Positions 1 to 8,737 are shown, numbered from the stretch's first letter. The stretch: DNA of 64,000 nucleotides from CAWUKT01 sp963923035 (GCA_963923035.1 CAWUKT010000012.1:49832-113831); one strand, 5' to 3'. The notes: a model not told the origin generated them from the sequence alone. Translations and numbers: made by a program.

Positions 1-572
1 CCGGCACGTTCCTGAATGGCTACAAAGCCTGGTACGAAAAGGCGAAGCAGCTCAACAAAGCCCACGGTCTGGGACTGGGAGATAACAATGAAGCGCTGAA
101 ACAAGTCCCAAATGCCATGCGGTTGCAGGCGGAAAAAAGAAAAGACGCTCGGTCACAACACCAAGGCGAATTGAATAGCCTTCCCACGGATGACGAGATC
201 AAGGAGACCGCCGAGAAAGCCCTCGCCTCCAAAAAGCTGTCCAATAAGAAGCTCAACGGGCTGGACGGTCCGGAGTCCTACAGGAAGGACCTGAAACAAG
301 CCCAGGATGCCCTCGATCAACTCGAAACCGAAGTGGCGACCCTCCGCACTGAAGTCAAGGGTTTGAAGGACAAGGTGGACCAGGAGCAAGGCCAAACCGA
401 CAAATTGGAAGAATCCTTGGCTGAACCCCGCGCAGCGAAGAAGGCCATCCGGGACAATGACCGCGAAATCCGGAAAAAGACCAAGCTGATCAAGGACACC
501 GAAGCCCAAATGGAACTGGACACCCTCCGCGTCCAGGGCACCCAGGCCGGCATGGCTGCCATCGGCCTCTAG
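1..572 (+). CDS. C-terminal part of an unknown coiled-coil protein (5' end outside window)
   Basis: An open frame enters from the left edge (codons in phase with position 3) and stops at 570-572, giving about 189 visible residues. The sequence is rich in K, E, Q and D, with a long stretch (about residues 95-175 of the visible part) of heptad-like L/A spacing that should form a coiled coil. There is no membrane segment. I do not recognise a family. A PVQ-leader protein that looks like injection-system cargo lies 2 kb away, so this could be the tail of a related protein, but nothing in the visible residues proves it. It is convergent with ffh and the two share a hairpin terminator. Confidence 0.6.
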   Translation, partial: GTFLNGYKAWYEKAKQLNKAHGLGLGDNNEALKQVPNAMRLQAEKRKDARSQHQGELNSLPTDDEIKETAEKALASKKLSNKKLNGLDGPESYRKDLKQAQDALDQLETEVATLRTEVKGLKDKVDQEQGQTDKLEESLAEPRAAKKAIRDNDREIRKKTKLIKDTEAQMELDTLRVQGTQAGMAAIGL

Positions 573-585
573 ATCCCAAAAAGAA

Positions 586-617
586 ACCGGGCCGATGGAT
601 CACTCCATCGGCCCGGT
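586..617. terminator. Bidirectional hairpin terminator between convergent genes
   Basis: A perfect 14-bp inverted repeat (ACCGGGCCGATGGA / TCCATCGGCCCGGT) with a 4-nt loop lies between the stop of the left-edge gene (572) and the stop of ffh (640). On the minus strand it is followed by a T-rich run, so it fits an intrinsic terminator for ffh. The plus-strand tail is only moderately T-rich. Confidence 0.8.
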
Positions 618-639
618 CAATATCTTCTTCGAACAAACC

Positions 640-1980
640 CTACTTCTGTCCCCGCAGGAACGGCAAGTTCTTCATGCTCATGCCCTTCTTGTTCAGCTTG
701 TTCATCGTTTTCATCATCTTCTTCATCTGCCCAAACTGCTTCAGCAACTGGTTCACCTCCTGCACGGAGGTGCCACTGCCCTTCGCAATCCGCTTCCGCC
801 GATTGCCATTCAACAGGGCCGGATTCGCCCGCTCCTCCTGCGTCATCGACAGCACAATCGCCTCGATGTGCTTGAACGCATCATCCGGAATATCCGCATC
901 CTTCAGCGCCCGACCCACCCCCGGGATCATCCCCAGCAGGTCCTTCATATTCCCCATCTTCTTGATCGTCCGCAGCTGCTTCAGGAAGTCGTCGAAGTTG
1001 AACTGGTTCTTCTCGATCCGCTCCCGAATCCGCTTGTTCTCCTTCTCGTCAAACTGCTCCTGCGCAATCTCCACCAGCTTTTCCACGTCCCCCATGCCCA
1101 GAATCCGCGACGCCATACGATGCGGATAGAACTCGTCCAGCGCATCCATCTTCTCGCCCATCGACACGAACTTGATCGGCTTGTCCACCACCGTCCGGAT
1201 CGAAATCGCCGCACCACCCCGCGTATCACCGTCCAGCTTCGTCAGGACCACCCCGTCGAAGTCAAGGCGGTCGTTAAAGGCCTTCGCCGTATTCACCGCA
1301 TCCTGACCCGTCATCGAGTCCACCACGAAGAGAATCTCATTCGGATCGAGCCCCTTCTTGAGACCTTGAATCTCATCCATCATCGCCTCGTCCACCGCCA
1401 GACGACCCGCCGTATCCACGATGACCACATCGTGCGCATTCGCCTTCGCAAACTTCACGCCCGCCTTCGCGATCTTCAGCGGATCCTTATTGTCCTGGTC
1501 CTTGTAGATCCCCGCATTCACCTGCTCCGCCAATACCGTCAACTGGTCGATGGCCGCCGGACGGTACACGTCACACGCCACCAACAGCGGATTCCGGCCC
1601 TTCTTGCGCAGCCAGGACGCCAGTTTACCCGAAAAAGTCGTTTTACCCGAACCCTGAAGACCCGCAATCAAAATGATGGTCGGCGGCTTATTCGCAAAGT
1701 TTACCTTCGCCTTTTCGCCCCCCATCAGTTCCGCCAGCTCATCCTTGACGATCTTCACCATCAATTGGCTCGGCTTCACCGAAATCAGGACCTCTTCACC
1801 CAGCGCCCGCTCCTTCACCTGATTCGTGAAGTCCTTGGCCACCTTGTAGTTAACGTCCGCATCCACCAGCGCCCGGCGGATTTCCTTCATCATCTCCGCA
1901 ATGTTCAGTTCCGTGATCTTATGCGATCCCTTCAGCTTCTTGAACGAGCGGTCGATCCGCGATGTTAGGTTCTCAAACAT
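640..1980 (-). CDS. ffh: Signal recognition particle protein Ffh (SRP54 GTPase)
   Basis: The 446-residue protein binds the signal peptides of nascent membrane and secreted proteins and, with 4.5S RNA and FtsY, delivers ribosomes to SecYEG. The N-terminal helical N domain is followed by the G domain with the P-loop GLQGSGKTT (107-115), DTAGR (189-193) and TKLDGD (247-252). The C-terminal M domain is methionine-rich and ends with the basic, Met-rich helix expected to hold RNA and signal peptide. Length and motif order are normal for the family. The gene is single, with a hairpin terminator just beyond its stop. A promoter-like box lies upstream at 2006-2013. Confidence 0.97.
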   Translation of the reverse strand: MFENLTSRIDRSFKKLKGSHKITELNIAEMMKEIRRALVDADVNYKVAKDFTNQVKERALGEEVLISVKPSQLMVKIVKDELAELMGGEKAKVNFANKPPTIILIAGLQGSGKTTFSGKLASWLRKKGRNPLLVACDVYRPAAIDQLTVLAEQVNAGIYKDQDNKDPLKIAKAGVKFAKANAHDVVIVDTAGRLAVDEAMMDEIQGLKKGLDPNEILFVVDSMTGQDAVNTAKAFNDRLDFDGVVLTKLDGDTRGGAAISIRTVVDKPIKFVSMGEKMDALDEFYPHRMASRILGMGDVEKLVEIAQEQFDEKENKRIRERIEKNQFNFDDFLKQLRTIKKMGNMKDLLGMIPGVGRALKDADIPDDAFKHIEAIVLSMTQEERANPALLNGNRRKRIAKGSGTSVQEVNQLLKQFGQMKKMMKTMNKLNKKGMSMKNLPFLRGQK

Positions 1981-2005
1981 ACTTTTTGTACTCTGTTACA
2001 GTCTG

Positions 2006-2013
2006 CAAAAGTA
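2006..2013 (-). promoter_or_regulatory. Possible Bacteroidota -7 box for ffh
   Basis: On the minus strand the sequence reads TACTTTTG, matching the Bacteroidota -7 consensus TAnnTTTG. It is about 26 nt upstream of the ffh start codon. A clear -33 TTTG element is not seen at the usual distance, so this is only a candidate. Confidence 0.35.
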
Positions 2014-2063
2014 GGAAAAATTGAGGAATCCCCGCGAAGGAAATCGAAGAAGAAAAGGAGAAG

Positions 2064-2155
2064 GGCGGTCCCGGCACTCCCGTGCCGGTCGGTCCCTCCG
2101 GCAGTCGCTCCACTGACGCGGGAGCTCCAACAGACGCCTCCGACACCTACCGCAA
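2064..2155 (-). repeat. Dispersed intergenic repeat, copy 1 (about 100 bp)
   Basis: Read on the minus strand, this stretch shares two blocks with 13794-13910 on the plus strand. The left block, TGCGGTAGGTGTCGGAGGCG and the roughly 15 bases after it, has one mismatch. The right block, beginning GCGACTGCCGGAGGGACCG and ending GGGACCGCCC, also matches closely. The middle differs in sequence and length. Copy 1 contains the hairpin CCGGCAC/GTGCCGG. Both copies sit between divergently transcribed genes. No coding frame is conserved, so a structured mobile or regulatory repeat is more likely than a gene remnant. Confidence 0.75.
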
Positions 2156-2589
2156 GCCAATTTCAGAGACCCACCGCCTGGTTTTGAAGCGCCAGTGAGC
2201 CTTCCGATACAAATCAGGACTTTCCTCCCGCTTCTGGGATTTGTATCCCTGCCCCGTCCCCGGAGCAGCTAATTTGTGTCCAGGACAATGCCTCTTTCGT
2301 CCTTTCGATGCGATGTCTCCAATCTCTTCTGGCTGGGGATAAGGGGGAAGAGGGCGATGGGTGGGACCAGTGTTCCCCGTAACGACTTCCTGGCAGGCTG
2401 AAGGCAGTTTACTGACCCTCAGTGCCTCATTCCTATGTACAGCGGAGAAGGATTGCCTCCGCTTCAGCAGAAACGCAATTCCAGGGAGGGTGCCCGCCAG
2501 GTGGCCTCCCTGTCGGTACAACTGAATTTTACCTGGGCGTATCCGCGCCCGGGTCGGCACCATTTTTCACTAACTATTCACAATTTGAC
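2156..2589. other. Gene-free stretch upstream of the first PVQ protein
   Basis: This is ordinary mixed sequence with no RNA gene, strong hairpin or convincing frame. Short open frames here have no recognisable protein character. It presumably carries the promoter of the gene starting at 2590, but I cannot point to a -7/-33 pair. Confidence 0.5.
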
Positions 2590-4023
2590 ATGGAAAAAGC
2601 ACATCCAATTCAAAGAATGCTAGAGGGAGGAAACCCAAACTCCCGTCTTTCCGCAACCGGGACCAAACAGCGATCCATGGCCCCGCCGCCCTTTCAACTT
2701 GACGCCAGTCCGGTCCAGGCAAAATCGGATCCCGTCCAGGCGAAGTCGGATTCAGTCCAGACAAAATCGGATCCGGTCCAGATGAAAGCGGACCCTTCTC
2801 AGAGTAGCCAGCCCCCCATCCAAAGGAAGGAGAGCCCGGTCCAGCTCAGCCAGGCGGTGGTGCAGCGCGAAGAAGGTGGAGAAGGTGGAGATAGACCGGA
2901 AAACGTCGATTTTTTCCGGACCTTTGGAGGGTCGGATAAGCCCAATGATGCTCTCAAGGCGAGGGGTAACCGGGGAGGTGCGTCCAGAGAGTTTGGTAAT
3001 CAAAATGTTAAACCGATTTCTCCCCAAGGGAATATCAGGAATATCGGGCAAGAAGGGCTCACCAATAATAGTGCGGTTTCTGTTAACGGAAAGAAGGGCA
3101 CCGAGCAAGAGATTGCCCCTGGTGTGAAAGTCGTCTCGACCGCTGAAGCCACCGGTAATTTGGGATTGGGAGGTGCTGGGGTTAGTGGTGAAGCCAGAAG
3201 AGGGGTAGATTTTGAATGGACGTTTCCCCGTGATTATAAGTTCAATCTCTTGGGAGAAGATACTACCATTGGCCTTGAATTTATCGTAGGCGGAATGTGC
3301 GGAGCTGAGGCTTTGGCTGGACTCGAGGCCCACTTCAAACGAACTCTCTACACCAAAGATCCCCGTACCATGACCGAAGACGATGTCTTCAAGGGATTAG
3401 ATGCAAAAGCAGAAGCCTTTGTGGGGGTCAAGGTGGCGGTGAAAGCCCATGGTAAATACTTCTGGGAAAAGAAGAGCGGAAACGATTACAAAGCTAAAAT
3501 CATGAATGCCATCGGTCCTATCAAGAACAACTTGAAGGCTCAGAGGGGATTTTGGGGAGGTGCAGCTCATTTGATTCCTGATTCTCAGTTGGTGGGGATC
3601 ATTTGCGGCATTCTCTTCGGAAAAGGAGGGACTACTATTTTGGGAGGGGTGGGAGCCAAGATCGAAGGATCGGCTGGAGTTGGAGCTGAGGGGGCCTTCC
3701 ACGCCAGATTTGTAAATGGCGAAATCCAGTTTAAGGCCAGTGCTGGCGCGACCTGGGGCCTTGGATTTGGAACGGGTGTCGAGGTCGGCTTGAACCTCGT
3801 TCAAGGAGTTCTCTTTGGGTTGGTCACGGCCGGAAATGCCGGAGCTGAGGCGGTAGGCTTGACCCAGAAAATCATGCCCCATGCGATGGCTTTGATGAGC
3901 GACAACGCATTTATCATGCGGGCCATCGAATTTGTAAACAGCCATCCGCTTGTTTACGATGCCTTGGTCAAAGTGGCAGAAATGACCGGACTCAAACCCC
4001 AAACGGTCCCGAATATAGATTAA
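2590..4023 (+). CDS. PVQ/PFQL-leader protein 1, candidate injection-system cargo
   Basis: 477 residues; the ATG at 2590 is chosen because it opens the MEKAHPIQRM leader shared in style with two other proteins in the window. Residues 1-100 are low-complexity and dotted with PIQRM, PPFQL, PVQAK (repeated), PIQRK, PVQLS and VVQRE. Such leaders are common on Bacteroidota proteins encoded with contractile injection systems, for example DUF4157 proteins. Residues from about 215 on form a Gly/Ala-rich module with GAEALAGLEAHF, EGSAGVGAEG and ATWGLGFGTGVEVGLNLVQG, all recurring in the proteins at 32782-34218 and 56159-57397. There is no signal peptide. The function of the module is unknown; the weakly hydrophobic glycine-rich part could be membrane-active, which is inference. 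Confidence 0.7.
   Translation: MEKAHPIQRMLEGGNPNSRLSATGTKQRSMAPPPFQLDASPVQAKSDPVQAKSDSVQTKSDPVQMKADPSQSSQPPIQRKESPVQLSQAVVQREEGGEGGDRPENVDFFRTFGGSDKPNDALKARGNRGGASREFGNQNVKPISPQGNIRNIGQEGLTNNSAVSVNGKKGTEQEIAPGVKVVSTAEATGNLGLGGAGVSGEARRGVDFEWTFPRDYKFNLLGEDTTIGLEFIVGGMCGAEALAGLEAHFKRTLYTKDPRTMTEDDVFKGLDAKAEAFVGVKVAVKAHGKYFWEKKSGNDYKAKIMNAIGPIKNNLKAQRGFWGGAAHLIPDSQLVGIICGILFGKGGTTILGGVGAKIEGSAGVGAEGAFHARFVNGEIQFKASAGATWGLGFGTGVEVGLNLVQGVLFGLVTAGNAGAEAVGLTQKIMPHAMALMSDNAFIMRAIEFVNSHPLVYDALVKVAEMTGLKPQTVPNID
2710..2793 (+). repeat. Four in-frame 21-bp repeats coding the PVQxKSD heptads
   Basis: Four tandem 21-bp units encode PVQAKSD, PVQAKSD, SVQTKSD and PVQMKAD within the leader of the preceding gene. 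The reading frame is kept, so copy number can change without frameshift. Confidence 0.85.
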
Positions 4024-4043
4024 CTCAAGTCAGCTCAAATTCG

Positions 4044-4084
4044 AAAGGGAGAAAAGGCCGTCCGTGCCTTTCCTCCCTTTTATT
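4044..4084 (+). terminator. Intrinsic terminator after PVQ-leader protein 1
   Basis: The inverted repeat AAAGGGAGAAAAGGC / GCCTTTCCTCCCTTT (15 bp, one mismatch, 7-nt loop) runs into TTTTATTTTC on the plus strand, 20 nt after the stop codon at 4023. Confidence 0.8.
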
Positions 4085-4110
4085 TTCTTCCAGACCTAAT
4101 CCTCCATCCA

Positions 4111-4148
4111 AAAAGAATGCCGGTCCCACCCCGGAGGGCGAAACCGGC
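4111..4148 (-). terminator. Terminator of the T9SS beta-helix gene
   Basis: GCCGGT/ACCGGC hairpin whose minus-strand 3' side is followed by ATTCTTTTT. It lies just beyond the stop of the minus-strand gene ending at 4171. Confidence 0.65.
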
Positions 4149-4170
4149 AGGCCATGACCAATGGCTAAAA

Positions 4171-5904
4171 TCATTGCAGGAGCAGTCGGCCCGTGCGGGG
4201 ACCGCTGTCCGTGTCCATGCGGACGATATAGAGGCCGCGCGGCAATTGGTCCACGCGGTAGACCTGGTCGCCGTTGACCGGGAGTTCGAAGGTCCGGCCG
4301 TCCAATCCGACGAGGACCATGCTCCGGATTTCATCCGTGATGTCCACCCGGAATTGGTCGTGGGCGGGCTGGGGAACGAAGCGCAGCGGCAGTGCCTCGG
4401 GACGCGGAGAAATGGTTGAGACCGTTCCCAGGCGGTTGCTCAGCTCGGGGATGGCAAAGCAGTTGACCAGGTCGGCCCGGAGACCGATATCGGCCACCGT
4501 CCCATTGCTGTCCAGCGGCGCCGTGGGGTCGCCCGCATCAATCAGGGGCGATGCGAGTGCCGGATAATAGGTATTGGGGGCCGAGATGATGGGATTCAGG
4601 AACAAATTGGACCAGACATCCGCCGGGTCACCCTGGCTATTCGTCGCGATGACACTGCCGAGGCCAGTGATCGGCACCCCTTCAAAGTCGGTGGTATTGT
4701 CGAAGAAGGCATTGTACGTCACGGAAGCAGGCGTCCCGTAGGCCGGGCTGTACTGGAGGATACCAGTGCTGCACGCCAGGACCACATTCATCCGAATCGT
4801 ACTCCCGCCGCTCCCCGTCAGGACCATGCCCCGGTCACAATCAAAGATGACATTGTTTTGGATCAGAGTAGAGGGGATATTGGTCCCATTCATGGTCTCC
4901 TGAATGCCGTCGGCCACCCGGACGATGAGGTTGTTCTGGACCGTGAGCTCTCCCGCAATCTTGCGGGACCGGATGCCGTAGGCCTGGTTTCCGTTGAGGT
5001 CGTGGATATAGTTGTTGGCGAAGGTGCCATCGCCGGCCATGTCAAAGGCATAAATGCCGGCGCCATTTGCGTCGAACATTTCATTGCACATGATTTGGGA
5101 GTTGGCACCGCCTCCGGACAGGACGAAGACCGCGGCAGTCGCGTACTCCGAGAATTGATTGTCTTCAATCGTGGCGATGTGATTGCCCCGCAGAACAATG
5201 CCCGAGTGGTTGATCTTGCGGAAGATTGAGTGGCGGACATCCACGACGGAAGGAGCCGGGTAGCTGCCGAAGACCTCAATCCCGGTCTCTGCCATTTCCA
5301 CCGTACACCATTCAAAGATCGAATTCCCTCCACCCGCTAACTGGAGGCCCATCCAACGCCCGGTATAGACCGCCGAGTTGTTGGAGAACAAGATGGTTTC
5401 ATTCGGATTGCCGAGGGCACTGATCAGCCCGTCGACTTCAAACAAGTAGGGACCATTGAACAGGACGCGGGTACCGGATTCAATGGTCAGGTTCTGGCCA
5501 CTGGGAACCAGAAGATCGCCCGTAACGATATAGGCCGTGTCCCGGTCAAAGACCCCGGAGACATTCCCACTGACTAGCCGAAAAGGACCGGGCTGAAGCT
5601 CAAGGGTATCCAGCGTCGTTCCCGGGGACAAGAGAGTAGGAGTTCCATTGTCGTAGGCGCGGGGCTGAAACCCGGGCTTGGAATAGTCGATGACATACAC
5701 GCCGGGCTGGACGGCAAGTGAGTACTGCCCGGTAGAGTCGGTGAGGGTACTGTCGAGGGCCCCGGAAACCGAGGTCGGGGTAAACCGGACCCAAATACCG
5801 TCGTGAATAGATTCGTTGGCAAGGAGCGCTACTCCGTTGACTTGGGACATGACCCCAATTGGAAGTAGTAAGATCAAGCAAAGGTGAAAAACGATTGTTC
5901 GCAT
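4171..5904 (-). CDS. Secreted right-handed beta-helix protein with T9SS sorting domain
   Basis: 577 residues with an N-terminal signal peptide (about residues 1-20, ending VMSQ). A CarboxypepD_reg-like beta-sandwich follows (about 22-105, with the TDSTGQYSLAVQPGVYVIDY pattern). The middle 350 residues carry repeated N/D-rich rungs such as NNYIHDLNG, QNNVIFDCDRG and IRMNVVLACSTGI, typical of parallel beta-helix proteins. The last 80 residues end in a T9SS type A sorting domain (LRFVPQPAHDQFRV ... LPRGLYIVRMDTDSG). It should therefore be exported through Sec and T9SS and displayed on or released from the cell. No pectate-lyase-type catalytic residues are apparent, so carbohydrate binding or adhesion is only a guess. 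It is divergent from rocD across the 42-bp repeat array. Confidence 0.85.
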   Translation of the reverse strand: MRTIVFHLCLILLLPIGVMSQVNGVALLANESIHDGIWVRFTPTSVSGALDSTLTDSTGQYSLAVQPGVYVIDYSKPGFQPRAYDNGTPTLLSPGTTLDTLELQPGPFRLVSGNVSGVFDRDTAYIVTGDLLVPSGQNLTIESGTRVLFNGPYLFEVDGLISALGNPNETILFSNNSAVYTGRWMGLQLAGGGNSIFEWCTVEMAETGIEVFGSYPAPSVVDVRHSIFRKINHSGIVLRGNHIATIEDNQFSEYATAAVFVLSGGGANSQIMCNEMFDANGAGIYAFDMAGDGTFANNYIHDLNGNQAYGIRSRKIAGELTVQNNLIVRVADGIQETMNGTNIPSTLIQNNVIFDCDRGMVLTGSGGSTIRMNVVLACSTGILQYSPAYGTPASVTYNAFFDNTTDFEGVPITGLGSVIATNSQGDPADVWSNLFLNPIISAPNTYYPALASPLIDAGDPTAPLDSNGTVADIGLRADLVNCFAIPELSNRLGTVSTISPRPEALPLRFVPQPAHDQFRVDITDEIRSMVLVGLDGRTFELPVNGDQVYRVDQLPRGLYIVRMDTDSGPRTGRLLLQ

Positions 5905-6047
5905 GCCCCGTGAACACGTAGGGCCGCTGAAGGTTGCGTTTTGGGCGAAAAAATGTCTTCGGAGGACAGCCCATTTACGTCCCTGCGACAGTTTTTGGGA
6001 TTTATAGGCTCTTAGGGCAATTTAGGCCGGTTTGGGACATGTCGGTC

Positions 6048-6401
6048 GCGGTCCCGCACCGCGTGACCGCGGTCCCGGAGCGCGTGATAGCGGTCCCGAA
6101 GCGCAGTCGGTTGTACCAGAAGCGGCCGAGGTCGGTCCCCGACCAACCGCGGTTACACCGGGAGCGGCCGAGGTTGGTCCGAGACCAACCGCGGTTACAC
6201 TGGGAGCGGCCGAGGTCGGTTGGTGACCAACCGCGGTTACACTGGGAGCGACCGAGGTCGGTCTCAGACCAATCGCGGTTACACCGGGAGCGGCCGAGGT
6301 CGGTCCCGGACCAACCGCGGTTACACTGGGAGCGGCCGAGGTCGGTCTGGGACCAACCGCGGTTACACCCGGACCAACCGCGGTTATACTATGACCAACC
6401 G
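6048..6401. repeat. Tandem array with 42-bp (2 x 21) units of nested dyad symmetry
   Basis: The gap between the divergent genes at 5904 and 6590 holds an array with no indels. It starts with three 21-bp units beginning GCGGTCCCG (6048, 6069, 6090). About six 42-bp units follow, with GACCAACCGCGGTT recurring from 6141 (6183, 6225, 6267, 6309, 6351). It closes with 21-bp units at 6351 and 6372 and a partial one at 6393. Each 42-bp unit contains the perfect palindrome AACCGCGGTT (once AATCGCGGTT) and an 8-3-8 hairpin, GGTYGGTC-NNN-GACCAACC. The three loop bases differ in nearly every unit (ccc, cga, ggt, tca, ccg, tgg). All three plus frames are open because 42 is a multiple of 3; I do not read this as coding. 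The rest of the gap (5905-6047, 6402-6589) has no clear feature. Confidence 0.9.
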
Positions 6402-6589
6402 TTTTAGTTCAGCGAGGCAGTTTTCGATCCGGAAGTAGAGAGGGACGCGGTGCATTTTTCCGACAATTGATTCCGACCTTCCACCCGCTTCCCGGCCTAT
6501 TGCATTTAAAGGCCGATTTCCTCCCTGGGTTGAAAATACAGGCGATTTTTCCGACCTTAGACGGAGTAGTTACAAAGAAAATTAAGAGT

Positions 6590-7858
6590 ATGATCGCGGA
6601 AAAAAACAGTATCTCCACTGAGGAAGCCATTGCCCTTGAAGACAAATACGGAGCGCACAATTACCATCCCCTTCCCGTCGTCCTGTCGCGGGGAGAAGGC
6701 GTATTCCTGTGGGACCCGGAAGGCAATCGGTACTACGACTTCTTGTCGGCCTATTCCGCGGTCAACCAGGGCCACTGCCATCCCCGCATCATCGGGGCCA
6801 TGGTGGAGCAGGCCCAGCAACTGACCCTGACCAGCCGCGCATTTCACAGCGACAAGCTCGGTCAGGCCGAAAAATACATCTCCGAAACCTTCGGATTCGA
6901 CAAGGTCCTCATGATGAACTCCGGGGCCGAGGCCGTGGAGACCGCCATCAAGCTGGTCCGGAAATGGGGCTACGAGAAAAAAGGCGTCGAGAACAACCAG
7001 GCCAAGATCATCGTCGCGTCCTCCAACTTCCACGGACGGACCACGGGCATCATTTCCTTTTCCACCGATCCCGACGCCAAAGGAAATTACGGACCTTACC
7101 TGCCCGGCTTTGAAGTCATTCCCTACAATGACCTCGGGGCATTGGAAGCCGCCCTGGCCGACCCGAATGTGGTCGCGTTCATGGTCGAGCCCATCCAGGG
7201 GGAAGCCGGCATCGTGGTCCCCGAAGCCGAATACCTTCCCGGCGCGCGGCAGCTCTGCACGGACAAGAATGTCCTGTTCGTGGCCGACGAAATCCAGACC
7301 GGGATTGCCCGGACCGGCCGCATGCTGGCCGTTTGCGGCAATTGCAATTGTGAGCGCGTCTGCGGCAACAAATACGAAGTCCAGCCGGATGTGTTGATCC
7401 TGGGCAAGGCCCTGTCCGGGGGCGCGATGCCGGTTTCGGCCGTCCTCGCCAACGATGACATCATGCTGGTGATCCAGCCCGGCCAGCACGGCTCCACCTT
7501 CGGGGGCAATCCGCTGGCCTGCGCCGTCGCGATGGCTGCGCTGGACGTGGTCAAGGACGAGGACCTCATGGGGAACGCCGACCGCCTCGGCGAAGTCTTC
7601 CGGTCCCGGATGAGCGCCATCGACCACCCCATGGTCGAGTTTGTGCGCGGCAAAGGCCTCCTCAACGCAGTCGGCATCAAGCCGATGGGCGGCTACAAGG
7701 CCTGGGACGTCTGCGTCCGTCTGAAAGAGAACGGATTGCTGGCCAAGCCGACCCACGAGCACATCATTCGCTTTGCCCCGCCGCTGGTCATCACCGACGA
7801 ACAGGTACAGGAATGCTGTGACATTATTGAACGGACGATCCTCTCCTTTGAGGTATGA
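6590..7858 (+). CDS. rocD: Ornithine aminotransferase
   Basis: 422 residues. A PLP enzyme that moves the delta-amino group of ornithine to 2-oxoglutarate, giving glutamate-5-semialdehyde and glutamate (arginine/ornithine catabolism and proline synthesis). Class III aminotransferase motifs are present: NSGAEAVETAIK (110-121), the PLP-ring Asp in DEIQTG (233-238) and the Schiff-base lysine K273 in LGKALSGG. The small Cys-rich loop CGNCNCERVC (249-258) is characteristic of Bacteroidota RocD. The ATG at 6590 (MIAEKNSIS) is chosen over upstream in-frame codons because homologues begin here. A strong terminator follows at 7881. Confidence 0.95.
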   Translation: MIAEKNSISTEEAIALEDKYGAHNYHPLPVVLSRGEGVFLWDPEGNRYYDFLSAYSAVNQGHCHPRIIGAMVEQAQQLTLTSRAFHSDKLGQAEKYISETFGFDKVLMMNSGAEAVETAIKLVRKWGYEKKGVENNQAKIIVASSNFHGRTTGIISFSTDPDAKGNYGPYLPGFEVIPYNDLGALEAALADPNVVAFMVEPIQGEAGIVVPEAEYLPGARQLCTDKNVLFVADEIQTGIARTGRMLAVCGNCNCERVCGNKYEVQPDVLILGKALSGGAMPVSAVLANDDIMLVIQPGQHGSTFGGNPLACAVAMAALDVVKDEDLMGNADRLGEVFRSRMSAIDHPMVEFVRGKGLLNAVGIKPMGGYKAWDVCVRLKENGLLAKPTHEHIIRFAPPLVITDEQVQECCDIIERTILSFEV

Positions 7859-7880
7859 TCTGATCCAACAGAATAGAGAT

Positions 7881-7912
7881 AAAAGAGGAGGCTCCGGCCT
7901 CCTCTTTTTTTG
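7881..7912 (+). terminator. Intrinsic terminator of rocD
   Basis: AAAAGAGGAGGC / GCCTCCTCTTTT, 12-bp perfect stem with a 4-nt loop, running into seven T, 22 nt after the rocD stop codon. Confidence 0.95.
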
Positions 7913-8065
7913 CAACTATTTACAGAAACTATCGTATATGATAGTATAGCTAACTGCAACAAACTATGACAACACATTTCCTTTGGTCCAATCCAATGCC
8001 GGGCATGCAGCAATTGCCCGGGTAAATCCTCCATTCCAAGGATTTCTATTTAACTACCTACAACA

Positions 8066-8737
8066 ATGAACACAAAATCTGGGTCTCGGGGACCGTCTCC
8101 CCGGGAACGCGATCGGCAGCGCAAGCAGCACCTGAAACGCAATGGGACACCCTCCCGATTTACCTTTTCCAGCCTCGAGGATACTCCACCGGGCATACAG
8201 TTGCGGCGGTTTGAAGAAGGCTTTGAAATGGCCCTGTCCCGATTTTCCTGGGTTCCAGCTGTGATCTGGTTACTGGGAACGCTGGGGACCCTCTTCCTCT
8301 GCGTGTACTCCTTTCAATCTGATTCGGAGACCATTCCCGGATCGTTCAAGGTCTTCACAGTCCTTGCATTCGGGGGAGCCTTTTACTTGCTCCTGCGGTC
8401 GACCCTCCGGCGGACCTGGATTCGTCTCCAACAAGGCAAATTGAGGGTGGTGACCGGACTGTTCGGAATTGGAGGGAAACAGGAAATTCCTGTGAAGAGC
8501 ATCCGGCGCTTTGCGAAGCGGTTCAAGAAAGTGGGCTATTCTGAATATACGCCGGTGGCGGCGGGCATCATTGCCCCGGAAGACACCGGGATGAATGCCG
8601 ATACCAAGCTCTGCGAGCTGGTGATTTACGGATCAGAAGAAGTCTGGATTCCGGCGATCGTCGGCGAGCAGAAAGCGGACTTTGTCCAGTTCGCGATCAA
8701 GGAGTACCTCAAAGGTATTCCCTCCCAAAAGCATTAA
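8066..8737 (+). CDS. Two-helix membrane protein with PH-like cytoplasmic domain
   Basis: 223 residues. A basic, probably disordered N-terminus (1-45) precedes two hydrophobic helices (about 60-80 and 92-108). A C-terminal soluble part follows with a beta-rich pattern (WIRLQQGKLRVVTGLFGIGGKQEIPVKSI...) resembling the bacterial PH-like domains of small membrane proteins. No catalytic residues are seen. It stands alone between rocD and a convergent propeller gene. Its role is unknown; the gene at 30883-31296 has a similar two-helix plus beta layout. Confidence 0.75.
   Translation: MNTKSGSRGPSPRERDRQRKQHLKRNGTPSRFTFSSLEDTPPGIQLRRFEEGFEMALSRFSWVPAVIWLLGTLGTLFLCVYSFQSDSETIPGSFKVFTVLAFGGAFYLLLRSTLRRTWIRLQQGKLRVVTGLFGIGGKQEIPVKSIRRFAKRFKKVGYSEYTPVAAGIIAPEDTGMNADTKLCELVIYGSEEVWIPAIVGEQKADFVQFAIKEYLKGIPSQKH

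Noticed and set aside
595..1968. Long open frame antisense to ffh
   Set aside because: Gives His/Leu/Arg-rich sequence with no family character; it is a shadow of the highly conserved ffh gene in GC-rich DNA.
2147..2563. Minus-strand open frame upstream of PVQ-leader protein 1
   Set aside because: No protein-like composition or motif; partly overlaps the dispersed repeat.
6048..6401. CRISPR array
   Set aside because: Repeats are contiguous 21/42-bp units without unique spacers of constant length, and no cas genes are present.
5934..6407. Open frame through the 42-bp array (RPRSVPDQPRLH repeats)
   Set aside because: 42 is a multiple of 3, so all plus frames stay open automatically; the product is low-complexity and basic with no start context. 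DNA-level symmetry explains the repeat better.
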